Shown: piece after piece, positions 42,298 to 51,274 of the stretch
Position numbering within the stretch: the first letter of the stretch is position 1
Layout: every line of letters starts with the position of its first letter
Program-made: the position numbers and the translations under genes
Notes under the pieces: model-generated
Databases searched by the model: none
Told to the model about the DNA's origin: nothing
The model's input: the letters and a program-made list of their open reading frames with translations, nothing else
Assembly (NCBI GenBank): GCA_002239065.1
Contig: MPNO01000022.1
Location: forward strand, 1-61,681
Origin: Defluviicoccus sp. bin129
GTDB lineage: Bacteria > Pseudomonadota > Alphaproteobacteria > MPNO01
Length of the DNA stretch: 61,681 nt
Direction of reading: 5' to 3'

Positions 42298-43413
42298 TCA
42301 CAGAGCTTGCATTCGGGGCAGCACCTTCGTCCCGAACAGCTCGATCGACCGCCGCGTGGCATCGCCATGTTGAATGGCGATCGTCAGATCGAGCACACCC
42401 GCTCCCAGCGTGTCGCGGATGGCCTTGATCTGCCTGAAGACCGTATCGGGACCGCCGGTCAGAAGCTGGCCGCGTCCGATACGGCCGCGTATCTGCTCGT
42501 CCGTGCGCTGCTCGCGATTGCGGCTCCGGTTGCGCTGCTCGTCGAGATTCGCACCGTAATAACCGGCATTGGCAACCGCTTCCTCGACGGCCTCGTTGGC
42601 GCGCGAAATGTTGGTGCCCCGGCGGATTGCCGTCGGCGCCTTGAGATCCTCGATGGCCCGGTCGTCGGTTTCCGCCACGTGAAAGCCGAGCCGATAGATG
42701 ATGTTCTCGGGCTCCGGGACCCACCCGGCACGCTCGGCCTCGCGGCGGTAATGCTCCGCGGCGCGGGTGGCCCGTTCCAGATGGGTCGCGGCGAATCCCA
42801 GCCCGATCCGGTTACGCGCGGCAAACGAGCCCGACTCGGGACTCGACCCCGACATGTAGATCGGCGGGTGCGGTTTCTGCAGCGGTCGCGGCCATATGGA
42901 GATGCTGCGGAACTGGTAGTAGCGGCCCTGCCAGCCGAAGGGTTGCGGTTCGGTCCAGACCCGACGGATGAGTTGCAGGGCTTCCTCGAAGCGTCCGCGC
43001 GACTCCGAAGGGTTGACGTTGTAGGTGACGTATTCGTTGGGTGTGCCGCGCAGCATTCCGGCGACGATCCGCCCGCCGGTCATCAGATCCAGCATCGCGA
43101 ATTCCTCCGCCACGCGAACCGGGTTGAGGATCGGGGTGGTCGGGCCGAGAATCGCGATCTTGGCGCGGCGCACGACCTGGCTGAGCGCGCCCGCCAGGAT
43201 CGTCGGATTTGGCGTGAGCGAGTAGGGGCCGAAATGGTGCTCGGCCACCGTGATCCAATCGAAGCCGAGCTCGTCCGCCATCCTGAACTGTTCGATCGCG
43301 GTGGCGAGCGACTCGGCTGCCGCATCGTCGGAATAGTTGTCGACCGGGACCGGCCACACCCCTTCCGGCGTAGCGCCATGATAGTGGACCGAATTGAAAA
43401 GCGTCGCCTTCAT
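42298..43413 (-). CDS. LLM-class (luciferase-like) flavin monooxygenase
   Basis: A 371-residue bacterial-luciferase-family protein with the TIM-barrel start MKATLFNSVHYH, FGWQGRYYQFRSISIWPRPLQ, and KPHPPIYMSGSSPESGSFAA. These enzymes use reduced FMN from a separate reductase to oxygenate or cleave C-S, C-N or C-C bonds. No reductase gene is visible within the block. Promoter-like element C lies about 30 bases upstream on the same strand, so this may be the first gene of the minus-strand block ending near 33.8 kb. Confidence 0.88.
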   Translation of the reverse strand: MKATLFNSVHYHGATPEGVWPVPVDNYSDDAAAESLATAIEQFRMADELGFDWITVAEHHFGPYSLTPNPTILAGALSQVVRRAKIAILGPTTPILNPVRVAEEFAMLDLMTGGRIVAGMLRGTPNEYVTYNVNPSESRGRFEEALQLIRRVWTEPQPFGWQGRYYQFRSISIWPRPLQKPHPPIYMSGSSPESGSFAARNRIGLGFAATHLERATRAAEHYRREAERAGWVPEPENIIYRLGFHVAETDDRAIEDLKAPTAIRRGTNISRANEAVEEAVANAGYYGANLDEQRNRSRNREQRTDEQIRGRIGRGQLLTGGPDTVFRQIKAIRDTLGAGVLDLTIAIQHGDATRRSIELFGTKVLPRMQAL

Positions 43414-43440
43414 TGCCGGGCTCTCACGACTGGTCGCGTA

Positions 43441-43474
43441 TGAAACCTAGTGCATGGAGGGTTTTTCGGCCAAG
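43441..43474 (-). promoter_or_regulatory. Promoter-like element, copy C
   Basis: On the minus strand TTGGCC (43473-43468), 17-base spacer, CTAGGT (43450-43445). About 27 of 33 positions match copy A. It points at the luciferase-like monooxygenase gene, whose ATG (43413) lies about 31 bases after the -10 box. Confidence 0.55.
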
Positions 43475-43607
43475 CACGGTACTTGGCAGAGCGGAGCCGG
43501 GCCCCCATCTGGGAGTTCCAGGGCCCGCCTGACTCCCGGCAGGCCGGCGCGGGAGACACGGCAATCCCGCGCGGCCCTTCGGGCGCAATCTCCGGGGCTG
43601 ACTCCGC

Positions 43608-44789
43608 TCAGAAGAACGGGTCCGTTGGCGGCCCGCCCAGCGTTACCTGTCCGTACATCGCCGCCGTGACGTCCCAGTTGTTGGCGATCTGGCCGGCGAC
43701 GGCGTGGAGGTCGCGATAGGCGCGCTGCACCGGGTTGCTTTCGTAAAGGCCCCTGCCGCCCATCGATTTGAACAGATGCTCCACGGCCCGCGTCGCCATG
43801 ACGATGGAATAGCCCTGGTCGCGGCGGCTGCGCACGCGGTGGGCCATTTCCAGCGGAACGCCTTCGGCGATCTTTTCGACGGTCTCGCGAATCGAGCGCT
43901 TGTAGAGCAGCTCCGCCGCGTCGGCCAGCGCCGCCGCCTCGGCGAGGTGAAGGTGGATCGGGCGCATTTCCGAGATCTTCTCGTTGCCGAACACGGTGGT
44001 CCGCTCGCTCATCCGCTCGACATAGGCCTCCAGCGCGCCGCGCGCGATGCCGGTCGCGGGCGACGAAATGCAGAACGGGAAGACGGCCCAGATCGGGGCG
44101 CGATAGATCGGGCCATCATGCACCTCGGACCCCGGCGTGTCGCCGCTCACGCAACTCGCGAACGGCAGGATCCGGTGCGCCGGCAGAAACGCGTCCTGCA
44201 CCGCGAGACTCTTGCTGCCGGTGCCGCACAGGCCCATCACATGCCAGTCGTCGATCACCTCGTAGTCGCTCCTGGGCACCAGAACGAAACGGATGTCGGG
44301 GTGCGGCGGATCGCCCACCATGCCGAACATGGTGCCGAGGATCGCCCATTCCGAGTTGTCGACGCCGCTCGAAAACGACCACTTCCCGGAGAGCCGGAAA
44401 CCCTCGCCATCGGGCGTCGCCTTGCCGCCGGGCATGAAGCTCGAGGCAACGAGCGTCTTGCCGCCGTCCCACACGTCGTGCTGAGCCTGCCCCGGAAACA
44501 GTGCGACCAGAAGGTCGTGCACGTTGATCACGGCGCACACCCAGGCGGTCGAGCCGTCGCCGCGGCCGAGCTCCAGCATCGCCTCCATGCAGGCGTCGAA
44601 GCGGATCTCCTCGCCCCCGAACGCCCTGGGTTTGAGGATTTCGAACAATCCTGCGGCACGCAGATCGGCGATCGTCTCGTCGGGCACCCGTCGGAGCCGG
44701 CTGGTCTCCTCCGCCCGCTCGCGCACCCAGGGAAGGACGGACCTCGCCCTTTCCGCCAACTCGTCGCGAATTGCCTGAGGCTCTGTCAT
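43608..44789 (-). CDS. Acyl-CoA dehydrogenase-fold flavin monooxygenase (HpaH/HsaA-like)
   Basis: A 393-residue group D flavin-dependent monooxygenase oxygenase component, with an acyl-CoA dehydrogenase fold but no acyl-CoA catalytic base recognised. LELGRGDGSTAWVCAVINVH, FRLSGKWSFSSGVDNSEWAI and the C-terminal GRGLYESNPVQRAYRDLHA are typical of HsaA/HpaH/DszC-type proteins. It would hydroxylate an aromatic or oxidise a heteroatom with reduced FMN or FAD from a separate reductase. It sits about 195 bases upstream of the luciferase-like gene on the same strand; two reductase-dependent flavin oxygenases with no reductase in sight. Confidence 0.88.
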   Translation of the reverse strand: MTEPQAIRDELAERARSVLPWVRERAEETSRLRRVPDETIADLRAAGLFEILKPRAFGGEEIRFDACMEAMLELGRGDGSTAWVCAVINVHDLLVALFPGQAQHDVWDGGKTLVASSFMPGGKATPDGEGFRLSGKWSFSSGVDNSEWAILGTMFGMVGDPPHPDIRFVLVPRSDYEVIDDWHVMGLCGTGSKSLAVQDAFLPAHRILPFASCVSGDTPGSEVHDGPIYRAPIWAVFPFCISSPATGIARGALEAYVERMSERTTVFGNEKISEMRPIHLHLAEAAALADAAELLYKRSIRETVEKIAEGVPLEMAHRVRSRRDQGYSIVMATRAVEHLFKSMGGRGLYESNPVQRAYRDLHAVAGQIANNWDVTAAMYGQVTLGGPPTDPFF

Positions 44790-44906
44790 GGTCCCCTCCC
44801 TCGATCCGTCATCTGCCGCGATACTTGCGCCACTCGGCTTCCGAACCTCATAGTACCCGCGGAACCGCGCGTTGCTTGGGTGTCATCGTACCGTGAGGGC
44901 CTGGGG

Positions 44907-45216
44907 ATGGCTGGCTTCGGTATCGGACAGACCGTGCGTCGCGCGGAGGACTTCAGGTTCCTGACCGGCGGGTTGCTCGGCTACTGCCTGCCACGCGCGG
45001 ACGACCTGCCCGAGGCCGTTTCGGAGCCCAGCCCGCTGGGCTCACCGGGATCGGCGGGTCGGGGACCATCGGAGCGCCGGCGACGGTGGTCGATGCGATC
45101 CTCGATGCGCTGGCGCCGCCCGGCGTCGACGAGATCCGGATGCCGGCGACGCCGAGCGTGTCTGGCAGGCGATTCGGGCCGCCGGCGCCACGACCGATCA
45201 GTCGATGAACGCGTGA
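44907..45216 (+). pseudogene. Molybdenum hydroxylase large subunit (CoxL/XdhB-like), collapsed relic
   Basis: The first 25 codons read MAGFGIGQTVRRAEDFRFLT, the start of a CO/xanthine-dehydrogenase large subunit. Directly after comes LPRADDLP, which belongs near the C-terminus of such proteins (normally about 700 residues later). Another frame then gives TGIGGSGTIGAPATVVDAI and MPATP, and a third ERVWQAIRAAG to the TGA at 45214-45216. So one large internal deletion and at least two frameshifts occurred. The family includes nicotinate and isoquinoline hydroxylases. It lies just before a live TRAP receptor gene. Confidence 0.85.
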
Positions 45217-45241
45217 CACACAGGACACGGGAGATCACGAC

Positions 45242-46243
45242 ATGATGAGGACAACCCTGCTCGGCATCGTGGGGGTATTGGCGGTATCGCCGGCCCTGGC
45301 CGATGCAATGAAAATCAAGTTTGCGTCGCCCAGCCCGCCGAAGGCTCATCTCAACGTGCAGGTCTTCGCGCCCTGGACCAAGGAGGTGAGCGAGGGCTCG
45401 GGCGGCACGCTCCAGGTGGAGCTGGTGGCGGGCCACATTCTGGCCAGCCACCGCAACGTATTCGACCGCGTCAGACAGAACGTCGCCCAGATCGGCTGGG
45501 GTCTCCAGGGGCTGGTGCCGGGTCAGTTTTCCCGGTCCAACGTGGTCGACGTGCCGGGCGTCTTCGACACTTCGAAGGAAGCCTCGATCGCCTTCTGGCG
45601 GCTCCTGGAAAAGGGGCTGCTGGGAGACGAGTACAAGGACGTCAAACCGCTCGCCATCTTCAGCTTCCCGCCGAATTCCATCCATGCCAAGGAGCCGATC
45701 GCCACGATCGACGACCTGAAGGGAAAGAAGTTCGCGGTGGCGGGCAAGCTCCGCGGCGAGATGATCGCGGCACTCGGTGGCGTGCCGATCTCTCTCGCGC
45801 CGCCGGAATACTACCAGAGCGTCAATCGCGGACTGGTCGCCGGGTTCCTGATTCCGTGGACCGGCGTGCCGCCCTATCGTCTCAACGAGGTCAGCAGGTA
45901 CACCATCGACGGACCTCTCGGCGGCTCCGCCGGGATGATCTTCATGAACAACTCGGCCTACGCCAAGCTGCCCGCCGAGGCGCGCCGGTCGATCGACGAA
46001 CGGTCGGGCGAGGTGCTGGTCCGGCGGTTCTCCACGTTCTGGGACCGTATCCAGGAGGGCTCTCGCAAGCGGCTGGGCTCCGCCAAGGGCCACAAGACGG
46101 TTGCGCCGGAGGGGGCCGAAAAGGAGCGCATGATCGAGATGCTCGCCGCCGTCGAAAAGGCCTGGGTCGCGCGCACGCCCGGCGGAGCGAAGCTGATGGA
46201 AGCCTTCAGGGCGGAGGTGGAGAAGGTCCGCGCGGGCAGCTAA
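45242..46243 (+). CDS. TRAP substrate-binding protein (DctP-like, Arg-less)
   Basis: A 333-residue receptor with a signal peptide (TTLLGIVGVLAVSPALA, cut after ALA). The position of the DctP ligand-anchoring Arg is changed: DDLKGKKFAVAGKLRG, where ordinary receptors have GLKIRV. So the ligand may not be a simple carboxylate. It is a paralogue of the receptor at 55214-56221. The stop codon immediately precedes the ATG of the fused permease. Confidence 0.88.
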   Translation: MMRTTLLGIVGVLAVSPALADAMKIKFASPSPPKAHLNVQVFAPWTKEVSEGSGGTLQVELVAGHILASHRNVFDRVRQNVAQIGWGLQGLVPGQFSRSNVVDVPGVFDTSKEASIAFWRLLEKGLLGDEYKDVKPLAIFSFPPNSIHAKEPIATIDDLKGKKFAVAGKLRGEMIAALGGVPISLAPPEYYQSVNRGLVAGFLIPWTGVPPYRLNEVSRYTIDGPLGGSAGMIFMNNSAYAKLPAEARRSIDERSGEVLVRRFSTFWDRIQEGSRKRLGSAKGHKTVAPEGAEKERMIEMLAAVEKAWVARTPGGAKLMEAFRAEVEKVRAGS

Positions 46244-48166
46244 ATGCCGGCCGGCCTTCGGGTCGTCGAAGCCTGGTGCGCCGTGGCGACACGGCGCATC
46301 GCTTTTCTGGGCGTGCTCGCGATGCTGGCGATTTCGCTCGCGACCGCGCTCGACATCTCGCTTCGCGCCGCCTTCAACGCGCCGATTTCGGGGTTCAATG
46401 AAATCGTCGAGGTATTGATGGCGGTGGCGATCGCCGCCTGTTTTCCCGCTGGGTTCGCCCAGAAGGTGCATCTCAACGTCGATTTCCTGGGCGCCCGACT
46501 GAGCGACGGCGTGCGGGTCTGGCTGGAGGCGCTGGGCGCGCTCCTGCTGCTGTTGCTGTTCGTCTTTCTCGCCTGGCGGCTCGGCGTTGTCGCCGCGGAC
46601 CTCGCCGCCCAGGGGCGCACGACGATCTTGCTGGGCTGGCCGGTCGCGCCCTTCCTGTGGACGGTGAGCGCGTTGTTCGGGCTGGGTGCGCTGGTTCAGC
46701 TCGTGATGGTGGCGGTCGGCTTCGAAGCCGCGGCGGGGAGGCCGTCCGGCGGGGCATCGGGCCGAACGGTCGCGATCGCCACGCTTGGAACGATCGTCCT
46801 CGCCGCCGCCGCGGTTGCCCGGCTGGACGACATCGTGCGCTGGATCGCTCCGGCGATGCCGACGGATGCGGTTGTCCTCTCGGCGGTCCTCTTCGCGGTC
46901 GTCTGGATGCTGATTCTGCTCCTCGTCCCCGTGGCCGCGGCGATGGGCCTGGTCGGCCTCGTGGGCGCGGCGCTGGTGCTGGGCACCGAGCCCGCGCTCG
47001 TCGTGCTGGGGACGGAGGCGCTCGAGTTCCTGACCAACATCAATCTCGCCGTCCTGCCGTTGTTCCTCATGATGGGCAGCTTTGCCTCCGTCGCCGGACT
47101 CTCGAGCGACATATACGGACTCGCCCATGCCCTGGTGGGTCACCGTCGCGGCGGTCTCGCTCTGGCGACTATCGGCGGATGCGCGGGCTTCGGTGCGCTG
47201 ACCGGCTCCTCGCTCGCGACCGCGGTTACCATCGGACGGGGCGCGCTGCCGGAGATGCGGGAACGCGGCTATTCCGCCGGATTGGCGACCGGCTGCGTGG
47301 CTGCCGGCGGCACACTCGGCCAGCTGGTACCGCCCTCCGCCGCCATCGTGGTGTTCGCGATCCTGGTGGAGGAATCCATCGGACGCCTGTTCATCGGTGC
47401 GCTGATTCCGGCACTGGTCGCCATTGCGCTTTACATGATCACCGTCGGGGTGGTGGCCCGGCTGTCGCCGGACGCTGCACCCGATGCGGGCCGGGCGGAG
47501 CGGGGCGCGCTGTGGGCGGCGCTGCGCCGAAGCTCGCTCGCCCTGCTGCTCTTCGGCGTCGTGATCGGAGGCATCTACGGCGGCATCTTCACGGCGACCG
47601 AAGCCGCGGCCGTGGGCGCGGGGGGCGCATTTCTCATCGCGCTCGCGCGCGGTCGGCTCGGCGGCGGAGCGTTCTGGCAGGTGATGGGCGAGACCACCGC
47701 GACGACGGCGATGATCTACGTCCTGATCCTGGGGGCGGTGACGTTTTCGTTCTTTGTCGGCGCCGCCGGGATGCCGAACGCGCTCGCCGCCTTCGTCGAG
47801 TCGCTGGGACTCTCGCGCTATGGGGTCATCGTGCTCCTGCTCGCGATCTACCTGCTGCTCGGCGCGATCATGGACCCGTTCGCGATGATGGTGATCACGG
47901 TGCCGATCGTCACGCCGCTGGTCACAGGGCTGGGTTTCGACATCGTCTGGTGGGGGATCGTGATGGTCTCCGTCGTCGAGACCGGGCTGATTACGCCGCC
48001 CTTCGGCATCAACGTCTTCGTCCTGAAGGGGGTGGCGCCGGATGTCCCCCTTTCAACCGTGTTCCGCGGGGTCCTGCCGTTCGTGACCGCCGACATCGTG
48101 AGACTCGCGATCCTGGTCTCGTTCCCGGCGCTCGTATTGTGGCTGCCGTCGACGATGGTGAGTTGA
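46244..48166 (+). CDS. TRAP fused DctQM permease
   Basis: A 640-residue membrane protein: an N-terminal DctQ part (about 1-190; MAVAIAACFPAGFAQKVHLNV) fused to DctM (about 215-640; LTGSSLATAVTIGRGALPEM, VPPSAAIVVFAILVEESIGR, GLITPPFGINVFVLKGVAPD). It starts with zero gap after the receptor stop. Its closest relative in the window is the permease at 53252-55189, so the two receptor-permease pairs are duplicates in opposite orientation. Confidence 0.92.
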   Translation: MPAGLRVVEAWCAVATRRIAFLGVLAMLAISLATALDISLRAAFNAPISGFNEIVEVLMAVAIAACFPAGFAQKVHLNVDFLGARLSDGVRVWLEALGALLLLLLFVFLAWRLGVVAADLAAQGRTTILLGWPVAPFLWTVSALFGLGALVQLVMVAVGFEAAAGRPSGGASGRTVAIATLGTIVLAAAAVARLDDIVRWIAPAMPTDAVVLSAVLFAVVWMLILLLVPVAAAMGLVGLVGAALVLGTEPALVVLGTEALEFLTNINLAVLPLFLMMGSFASVAGLSSDIYGLAHALVGHRRGGLALATIGGCAGFGALTGSSLATAVTIGRGALPEMRERGYSAGLATGCVAAGGTLGQLVPPSAAIVVFAILVEESIGRLFIGALIPALVAIALYMITVGVVARLSPDAAPDAGRAERGALWAALRRSSLALLLFGVVIGGIYGGIFTATEAAAVGAGGAFLIALARGRLGGGAFWQVMGETTATTAMIYVLILGAVTFSFFVGAAGMPNALAAFVESLGLSRYGVIVLLLAIYLLLGAIMDPFAMMVITVPIVTPLVTGLGFDIVWWGIVMVSVVETGLITPPFGINVFVLKGVAPDVPLSTVFRGVLPFVTADIVRLAILVSFPALVLWLPSTMVS

Positions 48167-48328
48167 CGAAGGTGTCGATGCGCAGGCGCTGGGCATCGGG
48201 AACTGCCGACCCGGGCGTGATCCACGGCCCCATGGGGGCCGAGATGTCGAAGGAATCCCGCCGGAGCCGGTCGGTCTCGAGCGCCGGCCGGTCTTCGCGC
48301 CACCGGAAATCCCGCGCCGAAAGATCAT
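48152..48328 (-). pseudogene. FAH-family (fumarylpyruvate/HHDD isomerase-like) relic
   Basis: The minus strand reads HDLSARDFRWREDR, RRDSFDISAPMGPWITPGS and VPDAQRLRIDTFVN. This matches the conserved middle of FAH-family proteins (NDVSARD..., KSFDTFAPMGPW..., VPDPQNLRI...). About 55 residues survive of some 280. It overlaps the end of the TRAP permease gene and lies between it and tetR, so a third FAH-type gene once stood here. Confidence 0.78.
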
Positions 48329-48339
48329 GGATGGGGCGG

Positions 48340-49035
48340 TTACTTTTTCTCGATACCGCGCAGGATCAGGTTCGTGATGAACTCGGCATAGGGCTCGACC
48401 AACTCTTCCTGCCTGCTCTCCTTCCCGAACAACAGGGGAAACAGCGGCGTTGCGGTGCGGAAGTAGAAGTCCCAGGAAGCGACGAAAATCACATAGAGAA
48501 AGCGCTCATCGAAATCCGCCCGGAATGCTCCGCTGGCGCGGCCGTCGGCGACCAGTGTCCTGAAGTCGTCCACCCCCGACCTGGTCAGGGTTTCCAGCGT
48601 CTCGGCGCCCCAGGCGGACTCTCCGTAGAGGATATATTCGGTGAAGAGCTTGTCGAAACCGGGGTTGCGTCCACGAAAGCGGATGAAGGTCTCGATCCGC
48701 CGGCGCAGCCGGTCGGCAGGGTCGCCGCCCTCGTCACCCAGGGCGGCGACCTCCTTGGCGGTCTCCGCCAACATCTCCATGAGGACCGCGATCAGCAATC
48801 CGTCCAGGTTCTTGAAATAGTAACGAATGAGCGCTGGATCGACACCGGCCGCGCGGGCGATCTCAAGCCGCGTCAGCTTGATAGTCGGCTCCCGCGCCAG
48901 CAGGGCACGCGTCGCGGCGATGAGGTCCTGCGCGCCCGCGCCATTGGCGGAGCCCGCCGGCCGGCCCTGCCCACGCCGCCGGGGTTTGCTGCCGCGCTTT
49001 GGCGACGGTTCTGTCGTGCCGGCCGATGTTGGCAT
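48340..49035 (-). CDS. TetR-family transcriptional regulator
   Basis: A 231-residue repressor-type protein. A basic N-terminal tail (KRGSKPRRRGQGRPAG) precedes the helix-turn-helix (about 36-82; TRLEIARAAGVDPALIRYYFKN). The C-terminal helices (about 90-225) form the ligand pocket. A palindrome (49083-49100) overlaps the -35 box of its own promoter, so it is probably autoregulated, and a related site lies 8.5 kb away between the FAD monooxygenase and sulfatase genes. It is likely the local regulator of that catabolic operon. Confidence 0.93.
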   Translation of the reverse strand: MPTSAGTTEPSPKRGSKPRRRGQGRPAGSANGAGAQDLIAATRALLAREPTIKLTRLEIARAAGVDPALIRYYFKNLDGLLIAVLMEMLAETAKEVAALGDEGGDPADRLRRRIETFIRFRGRNPGFDKLFTEYILYGESAWGAETLETLTRSGVDDFRTLVADGRASGAFRADFDERFLYVIFVASWDFYFRTATPLFPLLFGKESRQEELVEPYAEFITNLILRGIEKK

Positions 49036-49066
49036 ACCGCGAATCCCGAAATGATCGACGATCCGC

Positions 49067-49100
49067 CATATACAGCCACTTTATTCCTTTTGCAAGGAAT
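49067..49100 (-). promoter_or_regulatory. tetR promoter with overlapping operator palindrome
   Basis: Palindrome ATTCCTT (49083-49089), TTGC, AAGGAAT (49094-49100). On the minus strand -35 TTGCAA (49095-49090) lies in its centre, followed by a 17-base spacer and -10 TATATG (49072-49067). Placement on the -35 box is what autorepression needs. A partly matching site is at 57605-57621. Confidence 0.7.
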
Positions 49101-49138
49101 TAGTGGAGGAGACCCGCCATCCGCAACGGTCTCGCCGC

Positions 49139-49804
49139 TCATCGCTTGCGGGCTATTACGATGCCGTCGCCCATGGATACGATGGACACGTCGACCCGCT
49201 CGTCGGTAGAAATCCTTGTAAGCAGCGCGCGCATCGTGACGGCCGGATCGCTCTCGTTTCCAGGGTCGTATGTCGCGCCCCTCAAGAACGCATTGTCGAG
49301 TACGACGATTCCGCCCTTCCGGGTCAGCCGGAGACATTTCTCGTAATAGTCGCCGTACCCGACCTTGTCGGCGTCGATGAAGGCGAAGTCGAAGGATCCG
49401 TCCTGTCCTTCGTCGATGAGCGCCGCCAGCGTGTCCGACGCCGGGCCCAGCCGGAGCTCGATCCGGTCCGCGACCCCGGCCTCCTCCCAGAACGGTTTTC
49501 CTATCGCGGTGTAATCCTCGGAAATGTCGCATGCCACGAGCCTGCCGTCGGGCGGCAGGCGTTCGGCGACACAAAGCGCGCTGTAACCGGTGAACACGCC
49601 AACCTCGAGGCATCGCCTGGCGCCGATCATCGTCGCCAGCTGGGCCATGAGGCGCCCCTGTTCGATCCCGATCTGCATGTTTCGTCTGGGATGCTCCGCC
49701 GTCGCCTTGCGCAGCTTCGCCGCCACGGCGCTCTCGCGGGTCGACGAGAAGGAGCGCATGAACGCGACGGCGCGTTCGTCCACAATGTCGGTGACGCGTG
49801 CCAT
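49139..49804 (-). CDS. Class I O-methyltransferase (CCoAOMT-like)
   Basis: A 221-residue SAM-dependent methyltransferase of the caffeoyl-CoA/catechol O-methyltransferase group: SAM motif LEVGVFTGYSALCVA, acidic CDIS, and the metal region FIDADKVGY with later LDNAFLRG. These enzymes methylate a catechol hydroxyl with divalent metal. It is the last gene of the minus-strand operon that includes an FAD monooxygenase and an extradiol dioxygenase, though about 170 bases separate it from the fumarylacetoacetase gene. It may methylate a catechol intermediate or recycle methyl groups. Confidence 0.88.
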   Translation of the reverse strand: MARVTDIVDERAVAFMRSFSSTRESAVAAKLRKATAEHPRRNMQIGIEQGRLMAQLATMIGARRCLEVGVFTGYSALCVAERLPPDGRLVACDISEDYTAIGKPFWEEAGVADRIELRLGPASDTLAALIDEGQDGSFDFAFIDADKVGYGDYYEKCLRLTRKGGIVVLDNAFLRGATYDPGNESDPAVTMRALLTRISTDERVDVSIVSMGDGIVIARKR

Positions 49805-49973
49805 TGGCGGATTTCCGTCCTTCTGCCTAATCCTCGGATCGCAGTCTACAACGCGGGTCGCGGTCCGCCCCCGGGCTGCCGCGATGCCGGGTTTCCCGCG
49901 GCGAGGTCCGGGCGTTCACCGGCGCGCAGGGCGAATGGACGCCGCCGGATCCATCAGGCGCTCCCACTCGGTT

Positions 49974-51272
49974 TCAGGCGAGCGGCAGGGCAGGCAGGAT
50001 CCTGCCCCTGCACTCACCGAAGCCCACGGGCACGAAGCCTTCCTTCGCCGCGCGTCCGCGAAACACGATCTCGTCGCCGTCTTCGAGGAAGGTCCGGCTC
50101 TCCCCGCCGAGGTCGATCGGGGCCTTGCCCTTCTCGCTCAACTCGGCGAGGCAGGCCCAGGAACCGCGCTCCGGTCCCGACAGGGTACCGGTGCCGAACA
50201 GGTCGCCCGGCTCCAATTCGCAGCCGTTGCTCGTGTGGTGAGCCAGCATCTGGGCCGGGGTCCACCAGGCGGTGCCGAAATCGGTGCGGGTTACGGTCTG
50301 GGGCGCCGAACCGGCCAGTCGCATGGCTTCGGTGGCCCAGTCGGCGGAGAGTTCGAGGGTCAGCCTGCCGCTCGACTGATCGTCCGGATCGACCAGATGC
50401 GGCGGCGAGGCGGCGTCCGGCGGCTTTCGCCGCGCCGGCAGGGCGAACGGGGCCAGCGCCTCCGCGGTGACGATCCACGGCGAGACCGAGGTCATCAGGC
50501 TCTTGCCGAGAAACGGGCCGAGCGGCTGCCCTTCCCAGAACTGGATCGCGCGCGCCGACCAGTCGTTGAGCAGGCAATAGCCGAAAATACGATCGCGCGC
50601 CTGGCCGATCGGGATCGGCTCGCCGAGCCGATTGCCCGGCCCGACATAGAAACCGAGCTCGAGCTCGAAATCCTGCGACGGTTCGGGACCGTAGACGATG
50701 GAACCGTCGGGTCCCGGATATTGCCCGTTGGGCCGCCTGAGCGGCGTGCCGCTCGCCCGCACCGTGGTCGCCCGGCCGTGATAGGCGATCGGGATGCTCG
50801 CGTAGTTCCGCGGCAGGGCGCCGGTTGGCGACATGCGCTTCGCGTGCTCGTCCGAGCACAGGAAATCGGTGAAGCTGCGGACGCGCACCGGCAGGAGCAG
50901 CTCGCAGTCGGCCGCATTCGCCAGGCAGGCCCGGGCGGTGGACTCGGCGCCGCTTCCCCGTGTCAGGATATCGGACACCGCCCGGCGGAGCGCCGACGCC
51001 GCCTCGTTGCCGAGCGCCAGAAGCGGGTTGAGTTCGGCACCGGCCGCGGCACGCGCCGCGTCCTCGGCATCGCCGGCAAACAGGCCGGCTTCGACCGCGG
51101 CGCCGAGGTCCAGGATACGGTCGCCGATGGCGACGCCACCCCGGGGCGATCCCCCGGCCGGCCGGAACACGCCAAGGGGCAGGTTCTGAAGCGGAAACTG
51201 GGCATCCGGCAGGTTCGCCGAATCCACCCAGCTCCTGCGGTCCGGATCGTGCGTATCATTCAGTGGCGGCAC
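49974..51272 (-). CDS. fahA: Fumarylacetoacetase
   Basis: A 432-residue protein with full fumarylacetoacetase length and order: an N-terminal SH3-like domain (about 1-120) and the FAH catalytic domain. IPIAYHGRATTV holds the catalytic His; FELELGFYVG and YCLLNDWSARAIQFWE hold metal acids; FGTGTLSGPERGSWACLAEL is typical of true fumarylacetoacetase. It would hydrolyse fumarylacetoacetate or a close 2,4-diketo acid from ring cleavage. The start is a GTG 2 bases after the stop of the MBL hydrolase gene, so the genes are coupled. Homogentisate dioxygenase is not in the window, so a non-homogentisate route using the extradiol enzyme upstream is possible. Confidence 0.87.
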   Translation of the reverse strand: MPPLNDTHDPDRRSWVDSANLPDAQFPLQNLPLGVFRPAGGSPRGGVAIGDRILDLGAAVEAGLFAGDAEDAARAAAGAELNPLLALGNEAASALRRAVSDILTRGSGAESTARACLANAADCELLLPVRVRSFTDFLCSDEHAKRMSPTGALPRNYASIPIAYHGRATTVRASGTPLRRPNGQYPGPDGSIVYGPEPSQDFELELGFYVGPGNRLGEPIPIGQARDRIFGYCLLNDWSARAIQFWEGQPLGPFLGKSLMTSVSPWIVTAEALAPFALPARRKPPDAASPPHLVDPDDQSSGRLTLELSADWATEAMRLAGSAPQTVTRTDFGTAWWTPAQMLAHHTSNGCELEPGDLFGTGTLSGPERGSWACLAELSEKGKAPIDLGGESRTFLEDGDEIVFRGRAAKEGFVPVGFGECRGRILPALPLA

Positions 51273-51274
51273 GG

